Notes under the pieces: model-generated
Seen by the model: only the letters and a program-made list of their open reading frames with translations
Databases searched by the model: none
Told to the model about the DNA's origin: nothing
Shown here: in pieces, positions 51,266 through 64,000 of the stretch
Layout: the number at the start of each line of letters is the position of its first letter
Numbering within the stretch: position 1 is the first letter of the stretch
Origin: Amphiprion ocellaris
Taxonomy: Eukaryota; Chordata; Actinopteri; Pomacentridae
DNA length: 64,000 nt
NCBI RefSeq assembly: GCF_022539595.1
Contig: NC_072784.1
Coordinates: 17,992,075 to 18,056,074 of the forward strand
Direction: 5' to 3'
Translations under genes and position numbers: made by a program

Positions 51266-53819
51266 CACATATATGTATATTTCTGTTTGCATTAATCAAT
51301 TCAAAGGAGAAACAGTCGAAGCACTTGTTGGATGCTAGTTTTAGTTTCTCTCTCCTGACCAGAAAACCAACAAGGAAAAACTGACATTCAGTATAAATGC
51401 ACCACTGAGGAAAGACAGAGTAGAGCACTGGGAATGTTTGTGTTTAAACTGCAGGCCCACAGATTGCAGTGGAAAGCTTGAGTGTGAAATGCATCTTTTT
51501 TTTTCTCCCACAAGTATGAAATTAGCTTTTACAGACTTTCCCCCCCTTGTTGCAGCAACTGATTTGTTTTCTTTTGCTCACACGCTGTGCAGTGTGTGGG
51601 TTGCTGCAAACCAGCAGCACAGGAAGAGAGGGATGACAGAGAGAGAAGATGAAAGCTGTACTCAGGTAGAAGCAGACGAGAAAACGGTTGCCACATCCTG
51701 CCTTGCTTTCAGGCAACGTGACCTCCCAGGCTGGAGGAATTCACAACTTTAGCTGTGCACATTCACAACTTGACACTGTTTGCACAAAAAGACAGTTATT
51801 GTGGTAAAGACGTGATTTCTGTACACAGGGAGATTAATTAATCAGATTTGTGTGGATGATAATAGAACAAAAGCAAAGTGCAGCACTGTATTTACACCAG
51901 ACAAAAGGCATTAGACCATCTTATGATATTTCTTTAAAAAGTATAGAAGAGAAGGAGTGCACATGCAAGAACCGCAGTTTAACAATGCTTGTCTAGATTG
52001 GTCAAAATAGCTACATGCAGATTTAGATATTACACCACCCTAAAGGCCGTTAGGGTGCGGATATTAACAGATGCAGCCAAGCTTAACCATGAACAGACAC
52101 AGACAGACCAACTTAGAAACTGAAAGGGCTTTCTCAGCTGTTGCTTCTGTCTCCGGTCTCCATCCCCCATTTCACAGCCACATCATTGTCTCATTAATCC
52201 AAAAAGAGGCACATAAAGCCTTTCACAGCTCCATTCACTGTACATACTTTATGCCAGACAAGACTTGCTTTATTCACATAATATCGGTGGGGTTTAAACA
52301 CAACTTTCTGGGCCAGATGAAAAATACTTGTCCTGCACCAGTTGCCATCCATCAAATGCTTATCAAAATGGGCCGGTTGCCAAAACAAATTAGTGTTGTC
52401 TGAGTTGGGGCTTGATGACATGGAAAAATAAAGTTGTGGAGAAAAAAAGCAGCTGCAGTCTGACAGTAATAAACATAACTTCCCAGCAATGTGTGATTAA
52501 AATCAGATGAGATGGTCAGATAAAACCAGGAACAGACAGCTGGAAGAATATAAATGGCACCAAAGTGAGGGAGAGTGATAGAAAAAGACATGCCAGCGGG
52601 AAGAAGAAAGCTGAGAGAGGGAAACAGAGGAAATGGCGAAGCAGAGAAATCCATCTGGAATGTTTGAGTCAGGAGAGAAATGGAAAAAATGTATTTTAAT
52701 TGGCAACTGAGCATAGGAGGTGGAGAGAGGTGAGGGGTGAGTGCTAAGAAACAGTAGTGTTAGTCTAGCATACAGAAATAGCCATAAGAGAAAAAAAAAA
52801 GAAACAAAGACAAATTAAAGGGGAGAATGAGCACAATGGAAAACTTACATGAAATCCTCTTGTAAAACTAAACACCTCTAAATTAGGAATTGTAAACAAT
52901 CACACGAGTATACACTAAGTCTAAGAAGACTACCTGCAAGGAGAGTCATTGCAAACAGTCATTTGCTGACTTGTCTATGCTATTTGCTCTGGCAGGCTTT
53001 TGCTACGGGAATTTCCTGATTGTTTTTTGAGTGCGTTTGTTTCATGAAAGGAAGCATTCCCCACTCAGCTACTGGAGATGACAAATAGACACACAATACC
53101 TCTGGGAAAAAAGGTGTTGGTACATTAGAAACACAACCTGTGCTCCTCCTATTTTAACACTACATTTTGCACTTTAACCTGCACTCCGTCAGCGTGCTCC
53201 CAGTGTGCACGACTCTGGCAAATCTACTGCTTCCACACCACAGTGAGTAACAGCCCAGTGACCGGCACAGCAGCAGCTAGATGTGGCCATATGTCATGTG
53301 AGTCATGGGAGGGGGTCACAGGTCAGTTTGGGATTAATGATTACCTGGTGAAGCGTGCTGCTTTCATGGTTTTCATGAGACATCCAGTGAGTAATAATTA
53401 ATGCTTCTCCTACCAGTTTACACAGCACAAAACAGAGCCACAGTTTTGTGTGTGAGCGCATGTTTGCTTATGCATATGTGTGATTTATATTTGTGTGTTC
53501 CATTGTACGTGCTCCTTGGTGCTTTTTGTTTGACCACATGTATCCAGCTGGCAGAATGTTCTGTTGCTGTGTTGCCCTTTGTGACTTCAATGATTTCAAG
53601 GGAGGTCTGTGTCAAAGGTCAGACAAAGAGTATAACCTTATTTTTTTTTGCTGCAAATGTTCCACTTGATGACTGTTCTTTTATTCATATGGTGGACAGG
53701 TGCATTGTTTCGCAAGAAACTGTCTTTTGTTTTTGTGCTTTTTAAGCAATATGTTTACTTGTTTTATATTGGATTGTCTGACATTTAGATTGATGCAATT
53801 CTCAGATTTGCCCACTACA

Positions 53820-54045
53820 GCCATTAGCTAGTTAGTTTAGCTTTGCACTGGAAACAAGAGAAGCAACATGATTTCAATGTTTCCAGCCTTTATACTTCAC
53901 TAAGACAAGTGGCTGATTACTGTAATAATATTATTTTTTTAATGCATCTGACCATCTAACAGACAAACATGAAAGTGGTACCACTCTTCATTTAATTCTC
54001 CAGCAATACAAATAAATGTATTGCACAAAATATTTAACTTCTGTG
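53820..54045. repeat. Teleost interspersed repeat ('tttccagcctttat...gaaagtggtacc')
   Basis: The ordered phrases 'gtttccagcctttatacttcac', 'aagtggctgattac', 'taacagacaaacatgaaagtggtacc' and 'attctccagcaatacaaataaatg' follow a very common fish repeat (consensus-like 'tttccagtctttatgctaagc...acagacatgagagtggta...actctcggcaagaaagc'). It is probably a terminal part of a DNA element. The identification is from pattern memory. Confidence 0.65.
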
Positions 54046-57000
54046 CTAACTTGCTTAGTATATAGCCCATTTTTACATTTTATACTACTATTATAATGCA
54101 TTGATACTATAATTATGCCGCCTTTTTTGTTTGTATTATATTGTCTGCAAGTTCATGACATCTTGCAATTTAAAAGAGTTGGTGTGGATGAAAGATGTGA
54201 CATTTATTGTCGTAAATGATGCATGGTGATACAGAAAATGCCACTTGGCTAAAATCAAAAGGATTTATGACTGTAAGGTAAATAAATAAGAAAATATATG
54301 GTAATTAATGTGTTGAATAAAAAAAATAGTAAAAGTGGTGATATTTTTGATGTTTGAGTGTGGCCTTATGGGAGCAGAGGAAGATATACAAGCAAAGCAT
54401 CCTCTAGATAGCAAATTTCATGGAAACACAGCTGTGAGATTTGAATTTGAACCAAAGTTCTGGTCAATGGGAAATTGTGACCTGAGTGGAGGTCAGGATC
54501 TCCACAAAATGTAGGAATCATGCTGTGAAAACAACAAATTTCAAACACAACACAGGGAAGTACATTTTCAGCAGTCTAACAAGAGATACATTCTTCCAAA
54601 ACATTTGGATTGGAAGAAATTAACTTTATTACAGACGGCAACATAAAACGCAAAAATGAACTTGATACAAACAGAACATGTTTGTATTGCCTCAAATAAA
54701 CTTTCCTGTACCTGACCCACAACTCAGAAATGCATTCTCTCCACGTCCTGCAAAGCCTCAGACTGGTAAAATCTAGATGAAGAGCTTTTCAACCATATCC
54801 CTACTTTTCCATGAAAATCATTCATCCCCCTTGGTTGTACTGGCTGTGGCCCATATCCTGCTACTGTTTTCCTGTGTGTTGTCTTTATTCACACAAACAA
54901 ATTCCTCTAAAGTCTCACTAAATCCATAGTTTGGCTCGAGACTGCTATGAACTTGAGAATCCAGCTGCTCATTCACTCCCATAGTTTTAGATTCTGCTCC
55001 CACTTTCTTCAGTTCTATGCCTCTGCAAGACCTCCCATAGAGAAACCTAGAATGAAGTGTGTGTACCCTATGTCTGTGTTTCCACCAGCTTAGCTCTCAA
55101 AAACCCCACAACTGTGACTTATAGCTCATGTTGACAGCCAGCAATTTATGCATCCCTTCAGGCCTCTGTGCTCTTTAGTTACCCCCGAGCTTTTCAACTG
55201 ATCACATCACAAATCAGACAAGTGACCCGCAGCCACCAATGAGCACAACGTTTCTCAGCACACATTACTTCTTCAAGGAACTTGTTTTGGCTGCCATTTA
55301 AATGACGTTCCACACTCCTGCTTAAAATCCCTCACAGGGTTCTAATGTACATGGGATGTTGAACTGATTGCAACTGGTGACAGAAAATGTAAAAGTCAAA
55401 TAAACTGCCCTCACATAATCCGTAAAGAATTGGAGAGTGCCCAGATTCCAGTGGTTTGAAGCTCCTTCCCCAGGATGAATGGGAACATAAAACACTCTGG
55501 CAGGGGTTCAGACTGACTCAGCCGCCCTTCAGCCCAGCGTCTGTGGCCACACTGAGGGCGTGCCCCTACATTGATCGGACACCCACTCCTGATAGGCCCT
55601 CCTCTAATTCAAAACCCTGAAACCCCGCAAATAAAGGCGAGGATTAGTGCCATCTGTTGGGTTTTAACATAATCTTTCTAATCAATCCCAGTGATTTGCA
55701 TAAGTATGGTAAATATTCTGGGTTTATAATCTCTACACCTGTCTTTTTTTTCTGATCCAGTGGAAGCAGAAGTTGCATTTTCATGTCTTGTCACATAGCC
55801 TACACATCTTTATCTTCATTCATAGCTCAGTTTTTGTTATGGACAGGGCCTCTTGTGTTAACAGACACTGAATTGCTCCTTTGTCTCTCCTTGTCATCTA
55901 TTGAGTGAAGTGTCTGTTGGAGAGGGGACCATTGTCCCTGTGGGATGGGGTTATTTGATTCTCTGCTACTAATCGCCTCTGTGGCCATAACTCTGAGCGT
56001 AGCGAGCATGTTTCTCACACCCCTCACTCCAGCTGGGGGACAGGAAACAACTCTGTCTGTTACTGCGGCTTTCGAATCGTTTCGTCTCGTGAGTGTTGCG
56101 ATGGCAATGCACAGGGACGGCAAGAAGGCAGCACCCAGATGCTGGATCTTGAGGAATCCCCTGCTGACGCAAAGCCAGAAGAGAGGAATCTGGTGCCACA
56201 GCCCTGTTGAACCGGAGGCAAAACTCAGACTCCAGCTTTGTAACAGAGACGAATTATTTGGAAACTACAGATCTCCTTATCAGTTTACTATCAAATGACT
56301 TGACAGCCTTGTCTTCTTTATTCTTGTCTTTTGTTTGTTGCAATGTAAGCAGAAGAAGAGATGTTGCCATTGCAAAAACAGCTGTCTAAATGAGTCTTTT
56401 TAGGATTTTAAATATTACATAAATGGTTGCATTAAGCTAAATTTACAATCTCAACCAGTCCACTTCTTTTAATGAGAAAATGAATCTCTTATACAATACC
56501 AACTCCCCAAATCTAGCCTGACAGAAGAGCTTTCCAGCACCTTTGATGTCATTTTCACCTTCGTCTCGAGCATAACGTTAATGAGGAGAACAGGATATGT
56601 CCGCTGCTGTATGTGATCCAAAGCACTGATCAAAGACCCCAGAGACAGATCAGTCATATGATCTGGCCAAGTCTACTTGAGACTCAGACGGCTAAGACAG
56701 CCATGAATGAAAGAAACTCACAAGCATGAGGCCCAGAAGTGTGTTTCCTCAGTGCTTTTAACATGTTTATTTCTTGTGATCTTAAAAAAAAAAAAAATCT
56801 CATAGGAAAACACTTGTGTTTGTTTGACAATGCAAAACTACATCCTCATGTAATTTGCTAGAATATCCAGTTACTCTTTCAGTTACTTTGTTACTCTTTG
56901 TTATATTTTAATAAATTTAAAACTGATTAATTAATTGCTGCAGCTAATAAGTTATCTATTTTGTCCACAGCTGTGGTGAAATCTTTCTGGCTTTGTAATA

Positions 57001-60000
57001 TGACATTAAAAGAAGGTAAAAGAGACATTTACTTAATTACTGCAGAAAAAAAATTTTGAAAAGAAAATCAGGCAGTACTTACGTTTTATGCCATTTCATG
57101 TTTCTACTTCTCTGCATTTTACACATCGGAACAAGATATTGTTCTGTTTACACCTTGACATTTTTTTTCTGAGAAATTAGGTCACTTAAAACTTTTCGGA
57201 TTAAGCAGAAAACATCTGCGTAATTGTCTGTGGTTGACGACCCTTATTAAGTTTCAGATGCCTACGAGTTGTTAATATTTCCACAGATTCTGCCCTTAAA
57301 CTGTTACTTTTGCATCATTGTTGATTTTTTCCAGTATTTCACAGTAGAAGATGAGTCTAGCAGATTTTTGCTTTTCCTCATTTCCTTTCCCATTCTTTTC
57401 CCCACAACCCCTCACATTCATCTTGTGAAACTCCAGAGGTGTCTAACCCTTTGGCTGGAAACAGCGACTGTGTAACGTTATAATTACACCTCGACTGAGC
57501 GGGGAAATACTCCTTATGCAATGATGCAGGACATTAAAAATCTCTCATATATTTATTAGTCACTGGGGTCACTTTATTGCAGACTTACTATAACTTCTTA
57601 AAAGGTTTGAATACCACAGGGGGATGATAGGTCTTAGCCAGAAGGTAAAGTAACACCATGCTCTGAAGAAGCCTCTTGGTTGGAGTAGATGGGCATCTAA
57701 AAGTCAAAGCTACATGCTCACAACCCAGCAGTCCTGAAATTGTCCTTATTGATGTGCTAATTACTAATCTATAAAGCATTAAATGATTATTGAAAAATTT
57801 TACAAAGCTATGCAACTTAGAGAATCTATGTAAAGTATAGTTTATTAGAACGATGACAGGAACCTCTCAAGTCAGGATCTAATTCCAGTGCTAACTGACA
57901 GAGCTGACGCAATTTATCGTAAGTGTAAAGGGGTGAAGGGCAAGAACACCACCCAAGCTTTCAGACACTAATCCTTTAACCAACCTGCAATGAGAAACAA
58001 ACAAGAAAGGAATGTGAAAGTGACTTTAGAACATCTTGAACAGAAACTATGAGGAGCTGGAATGTTTGCCGAAAGTCAAGCTGGCCCATCAACTCAGTGT
58101 AATGCCCATATTAGGTTGTTATGCCATGGCATTCCTGGCATGCCCGTCATGAAGATTGCCATGCATGTCACTCTCAGACTTTAACTTGATTTCTTGGGTC
58201 GAAGAAGTCACGAAAAAAAAAGCCATCTTATATAACCAGTGGCTAATAATCATGCTCTTAGGCTCTTGTCAGTTTCTGCAATGCTGTCTGCTGCCTTCAC
58301 ATAAGTCAGCTTTCTAAACCCAAATTATAGGCCAAAATAGTCTTATGTAATAATTACTAAGTATGATAAATTGTCAGCAGAAATGGTCGCCCCAGATACA
58401 GCTGAGTGGTCTGCTCATGTCAGAGGACTTTTACGATTCTCAGAGGATCATGCAACACAGCACGTTTCCCAGAGCTTTGTTTTGACCTTTGCTCTGTCAT
58501 CTCATAACCACAAGATAGATTCAATTGCCATCTAGCAGAAGGGCTTCTGAGAAATTCAGCCACATGTCACAGTGATCCTCTTCTGTCACTGTCAGAATGT
58601 ACCTTAGCCTTTAACTCTCCCTCTAATCACTTTTAAAGAGAGCAGCATGGGAGCATGGTCAGACTATTAGCACAGGAGGAAGAGGACAGGGGAAATGCTC
58701 TTCCTCATGAGCAGTAAACTGACAGGACAAAATAGGGAAAGATGTGTGATAAGCACGTAGCACCATTTACAGTGTGTACAAACTCACGTTAGGGACTTGG
58801 CTTCTGGTCTTGGTCATTTTAAGTGAAGGAAATGATGCTGAGAGGTGATAAGCCGCAGATGGCCTTTGGGAATGTTTTGTAAATGCATCCTTAGCTTCAA
58901 CTAGGAAGTTGTGTAGAGAAACTAAATTATAGAATCAACAGTTGATTTGGAATTAAAGCTGTTGTTAAAATGACACATGATTTCCTCATTTTTTGAGCAA
59001 TTATGGCATCTGACTTTAATTTTGTTTTGCTCTCTTTCATGTAAAAATGACATTAAAGGACAAAAAATAGAATGTTGTGCTAGAAACAAAGAAGAAAACA
59101 ATATTCCGCCTTCTAACCTGTGAAACATAAACTTAAGCACTGAAACAGACTTAACCTAACTTTAACCACCAGCTGTAAACTAAAATTGACAGTAACCACG
59201 GCAGGAAATGGAGCAGACAAACAAACAGCACATATAGCAACCGTGTCACCTAGATACTGTAAGCAGTTGTGCCAGCGTCAGACTTACAGGGAAGAGCATT
59301 ATCTTAGTTTTCATTGCAGGGCCAGCCAAGCTCTGTTTTGCTGAATCTTTGTCAAGTGTTGCACGAACAAATCCGTTGAGGAGTCAACCAATGGGAACTA
59401 CACAGTGTCTGAGCAAACAATGACAAGTCGCAATAGGTATGTTAGAAATGAGGATGGACAGCATTACTTTCTATTTAGTTGTGTGAGAGAAGCATTTGTT
59501 GAGGTGATAACAAGGATTAGCTCTCAACTGTGGGAGTGTGGAACGTACTGGTTCGGTGCTGAGAGCATTTGACAAAAGGCCGAGGAAATATGATCCTTTC
59601 AAACATGTCAAATTGAGAAAGGAGGAGGAAAACGTGCTCATGGTGATAGATATTTAGCAGGTTCGCATTGCCACAGGTGTGTCAAACTTCGCACCTGGGA
59701 AATGAAAGTCGAGGGAGTGATTATGCAACTGTGGTATGAGCTGGCATACTGGGGAGTGTTATTATAATTTTCTAAGGCATCGAAAGACTGTGTGTCCAAG
59801 TTTCACTAGCGTTCCTTAAACAACAAGGTTATGCAAGCTAATACAATAGGTGGAGTATCCTTGACCAGCAGAAATCAAAATATAAGAGCAGAGTACAGAC
59901 ACTTAGACAAACATTTGGACAAGACTGCACTATTCAGGCCTAAAGATTGCATATCTCAACTGCAAAGCATACAAATCTCATTTTGTATGCATTTGAGAGT

Positions 60001-62624
60001 CAGGGGAAGTGGGTTTGATGTACTTGCACATGCGAACACAAAAAAGCCCTTCGGGGAAAGAGAGGCTGGGGCATGTGTTAGTACAAAATGCATATCAAAA
60101 TGTTCACAGTTTAAAAGGTGTGGAGCGTGTGGTGTGGTAGAAATGCTTGTGCCTCTGAAAGACATTTTGCCACTTGTGGACATGCCTGCTCGTACAGTGC
60201 GTAATGTTATGTCTGCACACTTAGTCACTGTCTTTCCAGACCCACCTGTAAACACAGCGTATCCAGGTAACCAAGGTGGAGTACGCTGCTGATTTCATCA
60301 GTATCTCTGGAAAAACAAGAAAGCATCTGGAAAGGCATTATTTAGAAATTTAAACAAGGATATTAAGGTAAATGAAGAGAAATCATAAGAAAGAGGAAAC
60401 AAAGGCTGTGGGCAAAAAGAAGCTCTGTGGTTCGTTAACAGTAGAGCAGTAAGTTATGCCCTCTTTTACAGTTGAGAGCTCTTTTGCTCGGTATCAGGTA
60501 AATACCAGTACAGCTGAGTCACTTGCCATGCCTCAACATACCACCCATCACTTCATTTTACCACATCGCAGGTGGGGAAGTGATGCATGGAGTGTTTGGC
60601 ATTCACTCCCTGCTGCACCTGGAGAAAGATGACACAGGAATGCAGGATATTCTCAATAAATATCCACTGAATCCTTAACAAATCATCTATTTTTTATGCT
60701 TTAGTATAGAGGTATTAATCTTTTTAATATTAATCCACTGACCCCATTAGGCTACCTAATGCAGTCACAGTTTTGTGCTATTTTCCCAGTCAGACTGGCA
60801 AACTTCCACTGATCATATCTGCATTTAGACAAAAATTTCTTGTATATGTTATCTAACCAGTTGAATCTCATGACGGAACAAGCCTTCGATACATATTTTA
60901 GATATATTTGTGCCTGTCGACCAAACAAAAGTCTCCATAATGGTGCAGCTGCAGGAGGTATGCATACATCCCAAAAACTGTCCTGTTTTGACCTCCTGCT
61001 TAAGTCATGTCTAAGATTATCAACGCTCTGGGCTAAACACAGGTCAGGTCTAGTCCCAGTACAGACTTGAGTGCCCGAAGGCCCAGAAATGAGCAGGAAC
61101 AGGATGTCCCCACTATAACAGCGAGAAGGAATGCCTCGAACAGTTGATTCAAGACGGAGAAGACATTTCCCATGACACAGTTCCAGCCATTTCCTGGAGC
61201 GCTAAAGTTTTGTATACAAACGGGTCTGAGGAATGCCAAACCAGCAGGTCAAGCAATGACCCTGAGGGTTACGGCTGACGTAAAGCCTCATGTCCTGCAG
61301 GACGCTATAAACCCTGCATGATCACATATATCAAAAACCCTGGGAAAATATACATGTAGAAGATATGTTGCTGTCCCATGGCAGTACATGAGCTATCTTC
61401 ATTTTTGCTCTAGGATGGAAGTTTGACCAGATCCCTTTGTCCCACAGCAACATTGTAATGCTCCTCACCTGAAATATTGAAATGTATTCCTTCTGTCTTG
61501 ATCTTGCAGCAAGCGAGTAATAAAGTTTTCAGACAGACTGCATTTCTCTTTTTATTAGGATTTTAACTTGCATCTAAGTAAAATTCAAAATGCAGGAGTT
61601 AATAATAGGTCTGTAGAGTTTCCGCTAGTTGTGCTAAAATAGTTTGAGGAAGTCGTTTTCTGTATATGAGAAGATGAAAATGTGTTGACTCTGCTTCAGT
61701 ATATGTGTCTTCATACTTTCCACACATCCTCTCCTGTTTCAGCTGTGATGATTTTACCAGGGAAGAGTAAGCCCCGCTGCCTCTGTATTACCTTGTGAAA
61801 AATGCACTGCACATTTCTCAGCCTCTCTCTTTACCTTTTATTGAGGTAAACCTGCCATAAGCTCCGTGGCAGTCAGATTTGTCAAAACCACATCTCTCAC
61901 CAGTTGGCAGTTTGTAAGCAGGCACATAAAGTTAGAGCTCCTTGGTTTGGGTTTTATCATCCTGCATTACATTCTGAGATGATGGAATTCTTTCAATCCC
62001 TCACTTCAGTCCCAGTTGTCCTGTAGGCTGGATGGGTTTCACAGAGCAGCGAATACATTCTATTTTTACCACATATCCTTGGAACATATATGAGTGTAAG
62101 GCTCAAGTGTAGCACACAGAAGCACAAAACTTCTCTCGAATACTGACAGTTTAATTTTTAACTGTTAGAACCCGTGCTGAAGGAAAGGATTTGTGTTGAG
62201 GAAGACCGACAAGAAAAGGTCACAGACACAGTAACTCTGTTTCATCAGATGCAGACGCTTGTGGTTTTTTAAGTGACACATATCCCTCCAGGCAGATAGA
62301 GAGGAATTAATTTGATATCAGAATGCTTTAGTAATATGAACTTATTGGCATAGAGACAACCACAGGCAGAAACACCAATCAAATTATAACATTTCGGTGA
62401 CATTTCAGTCTTCTTAGGAACACTGCCTTTATTGTTGTCTGCAGCATTTAACAGCATTTATGTAAAGTCTGCTGTGTTCTAGGACACAAATGATGGGGAA
62501 GGACAACCTGGCCCTTTATAAGGCACAAAGTCACGGTGTTCTACACTTCAGAATTGAGTTGTCTCTGGGATGTACAAACCATGACAGCGTGTATTTGATA
62601 ATGGGAGATCTTAGACAGAGCACT

Positions 62625-62880
62625 GGTTCCTAATCCTTTTGGTCAGACTCATTTTACGGGGATGTTACAGTATTGCTGTTGTATAGAGCAGTTTGGATTT
62701 GCACAGCTTTTGAGCCATTTATTCTGTGCTTTTAGCTTTTCCAACTCTTTGTCCATAATGTCTCGCTGTTTACTATTTGTTTAGCATTTACAACTATTTC
62801 AACCATTTCCCCATCACATTTACCGTTGATAATCTATCCATTATTTTAAACTCTTTATTGCTTACAGTATCTTGGATAAC
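62625..62880. repeat. Possible interspersed repeat fragment
   Basis: 'ctggttcctaatccttttggtcagac' and the later 'attctgtgcttttagcttttccaactctttgtcc ... aactatttcaaccatttcc' resemble parts of the same class of fish 'ggttcccaacc' repeat noted near 33040. Diverged and only tentatively assigned. Confidence 0.4.
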
Positions 62881-64000
62881 ATTTGCAGTATCTTCATCAA
62901 CATATTTTATGTTCAGTGATGAAGTAACTTAGCTTTCCCGCTGCACTATTCCAAGTATGATCTCCCTATTATCTATCTTGTTCTAAATTTAAAAGTAATC
63001 TTTATTTCCCGGTATCACCTTCATAAGTAAGGCCTTTTTCTTCCTCTTATTAAGCTGTTGGAGAACCCCTACTCACTGATTACATCAAGTAATCACAAGA
63101 ATGACAGGCATCAGCTTTTTTGAGATTGAGATCAAGTTCCTATCAGCCTCAAAATGCCATTGAACTGTTTTATCTTGTACCTGTACAATGAGGTACAATT
63201 CATGAGAAATCTATCGTCTGCATATTTCACTTCATCTAAAACGCCCCCAGAAAAAATTGTCTCGTTTGACTTAACAACCAGGTATAGCGTGCCTTTCAGC
63301 TTCGCCACATCCACCACAACACGTCTTCAGCTGTTTCACTTCTGCTCATTGCTCTCACATGGGACATCCTGTCGAGTACATCTGCTTCTGCAGCTCCTCG
63401 GTGTTATTACAAACTGTGTACCGTGTCTCCAACATGCACTCATCACATGCGTCTGCTCAGTCCAATGTGACTCCCAGTCTTCCACCGGGCGAGCACATGA
63501 ATGGACTGACACCAGGGAGCTGTTATGTTTTCTCTCCTGAAGCTGTCGTAAATAGCTCTTTCACTATTTGCACAGCGGTCTCAGTGCAGAATCCATAAGC
63601 TCTCCAACAAACACTTTACTTTTCTCTTAAAAAAAAAAAAAAAGCCACAAAGACACACGGCTGTGCACGTGGGATATCCTTGCTCTTTCTCTGAACAGCT
63701 GTGAGGTCTTCAAAAGTCTGTTTACTCTCTGTACCTCAGGCCAGTCTTACCCAAGAGGCATTTTAAAGGCTTTTCCAGGCCAGTGTGCACCGCCACTAGA
63801 CCTTCTCTTGATAATTACTGGGCCACAGGAAGGCTGTAGGCCACGTGTAGCAGGAAGCTTCCCAACTGCACCAGACCATTGACCACAAACTGTACCATGC
63901 TGCCAGAATGGATTCAAAGACAAGAAATGGATGAAGTGCAGCCTGTGATTTTGAGTGTTGCCTGACTTTGTACAGGTGAGAAGGAGGAAAGGAGAAGTAA

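Larger units (their letters stand above)
46861..64000. other. 17 kb with no supported gene
   Basis: I found no exon of a recognisable family on either strand. The longest frames (48392-48871 minus, 59831-60292 plus, 52352-52714 minus, 63154-63540 plus) lack motifs, splice context or family resemblance. It could be intergenic DNA or a long intron of a gene beyond the right edge. Repeats within it are listed separately. Confidence 0.55.

Noticed and set aside
51067..51428. Frames with long Val/Cys or His/Thr repeats
   Set aside because: Simple translation of the (AC)n microsatellite.
59831..60292. 153-codon plus-strand open frame with a 99-codon frame antisense to it
   Set aside because: No recognisable domain, no splice context and no repeat signature I can name; kept out of the gene list. 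Conservation would be needed to revive it.

Overview
The window is nuclear DNA of a ray-finned (teleost, probably percomorph) fish. The evidence is vertebrate genes split by GT-AG introns of 0.1-4 kb, AT-rich intergenic DNA, long CA microsatellites, and relics of Tc1/mariner, L2-type LINE and other interspersed repeats of kinds familiar from fish genomes. It holds three recognisable protein-coding genes. I see no operon, phage, CRISPR array or bacterial feature.

Layout. (1) 1-3898, minus strand: the first coding exon of cavin1 (caveola coat protein) and part of its first intron; the remaining exon lies before base 1. (2) 3899-8119: intergenic DNA with a duplicated block around an (AAAT)n tract, and a candidate 0.95 kb non-autonomous DNA transposon with inverted ends and an 8-bp direct flank repeat. 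(3) About 8120-21610, plus strand: a complete atp6v0a1 (V-ATPase membrane subunit a1). All 21 coding exons can be placed, including an 18-nt cassette microexon; a non-coding 5' exon and a poly(A) signal are proposed. (4) 21.6-33.8 kb: intergenic DNA rich in repeats, including a fish repeat with two perfect oestrogen-response-element palindromes, an L2-type LINE relic, two Tc1/mariner relics and a TC/CA microsatellite. (5) About 33.8-46.2 kb, minus strand: a complete STK17 (DRAK)-family serine/threonine kinase gene of seven coding exons, 364 residues, probably the third vertebrate STK17 paralogue (stk17a-like). (6) 46.2-64 kb: no gene that I can support; it holds a 210-bp Tc1-type MITE, a CA microsatellite and short repeats.

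The genes act separately: cavin1 in caveolae, atp6v0a1 in acidification of endomembrane compartments, and the kinase in DAPK-family signalling. Their proximity is best explained by ancestry. cavin1 and atp6v0a1 are also neighbours in human (17q21, the HOXB paralogon), while the STK17 gene beside them has no human counterpart there. The cavin-STK17 pairing resembles CAVIN2-STK17B on human 2q32 (HOXD paralogon). I found no previously undescribed molecular system. The observations most worth checking are the third STK17 gene, the nuclear-receptor palindromes carried by a repeat, the microexon, the candidate transposon and MITE, and a possible antisense exon in kinase intron 1.
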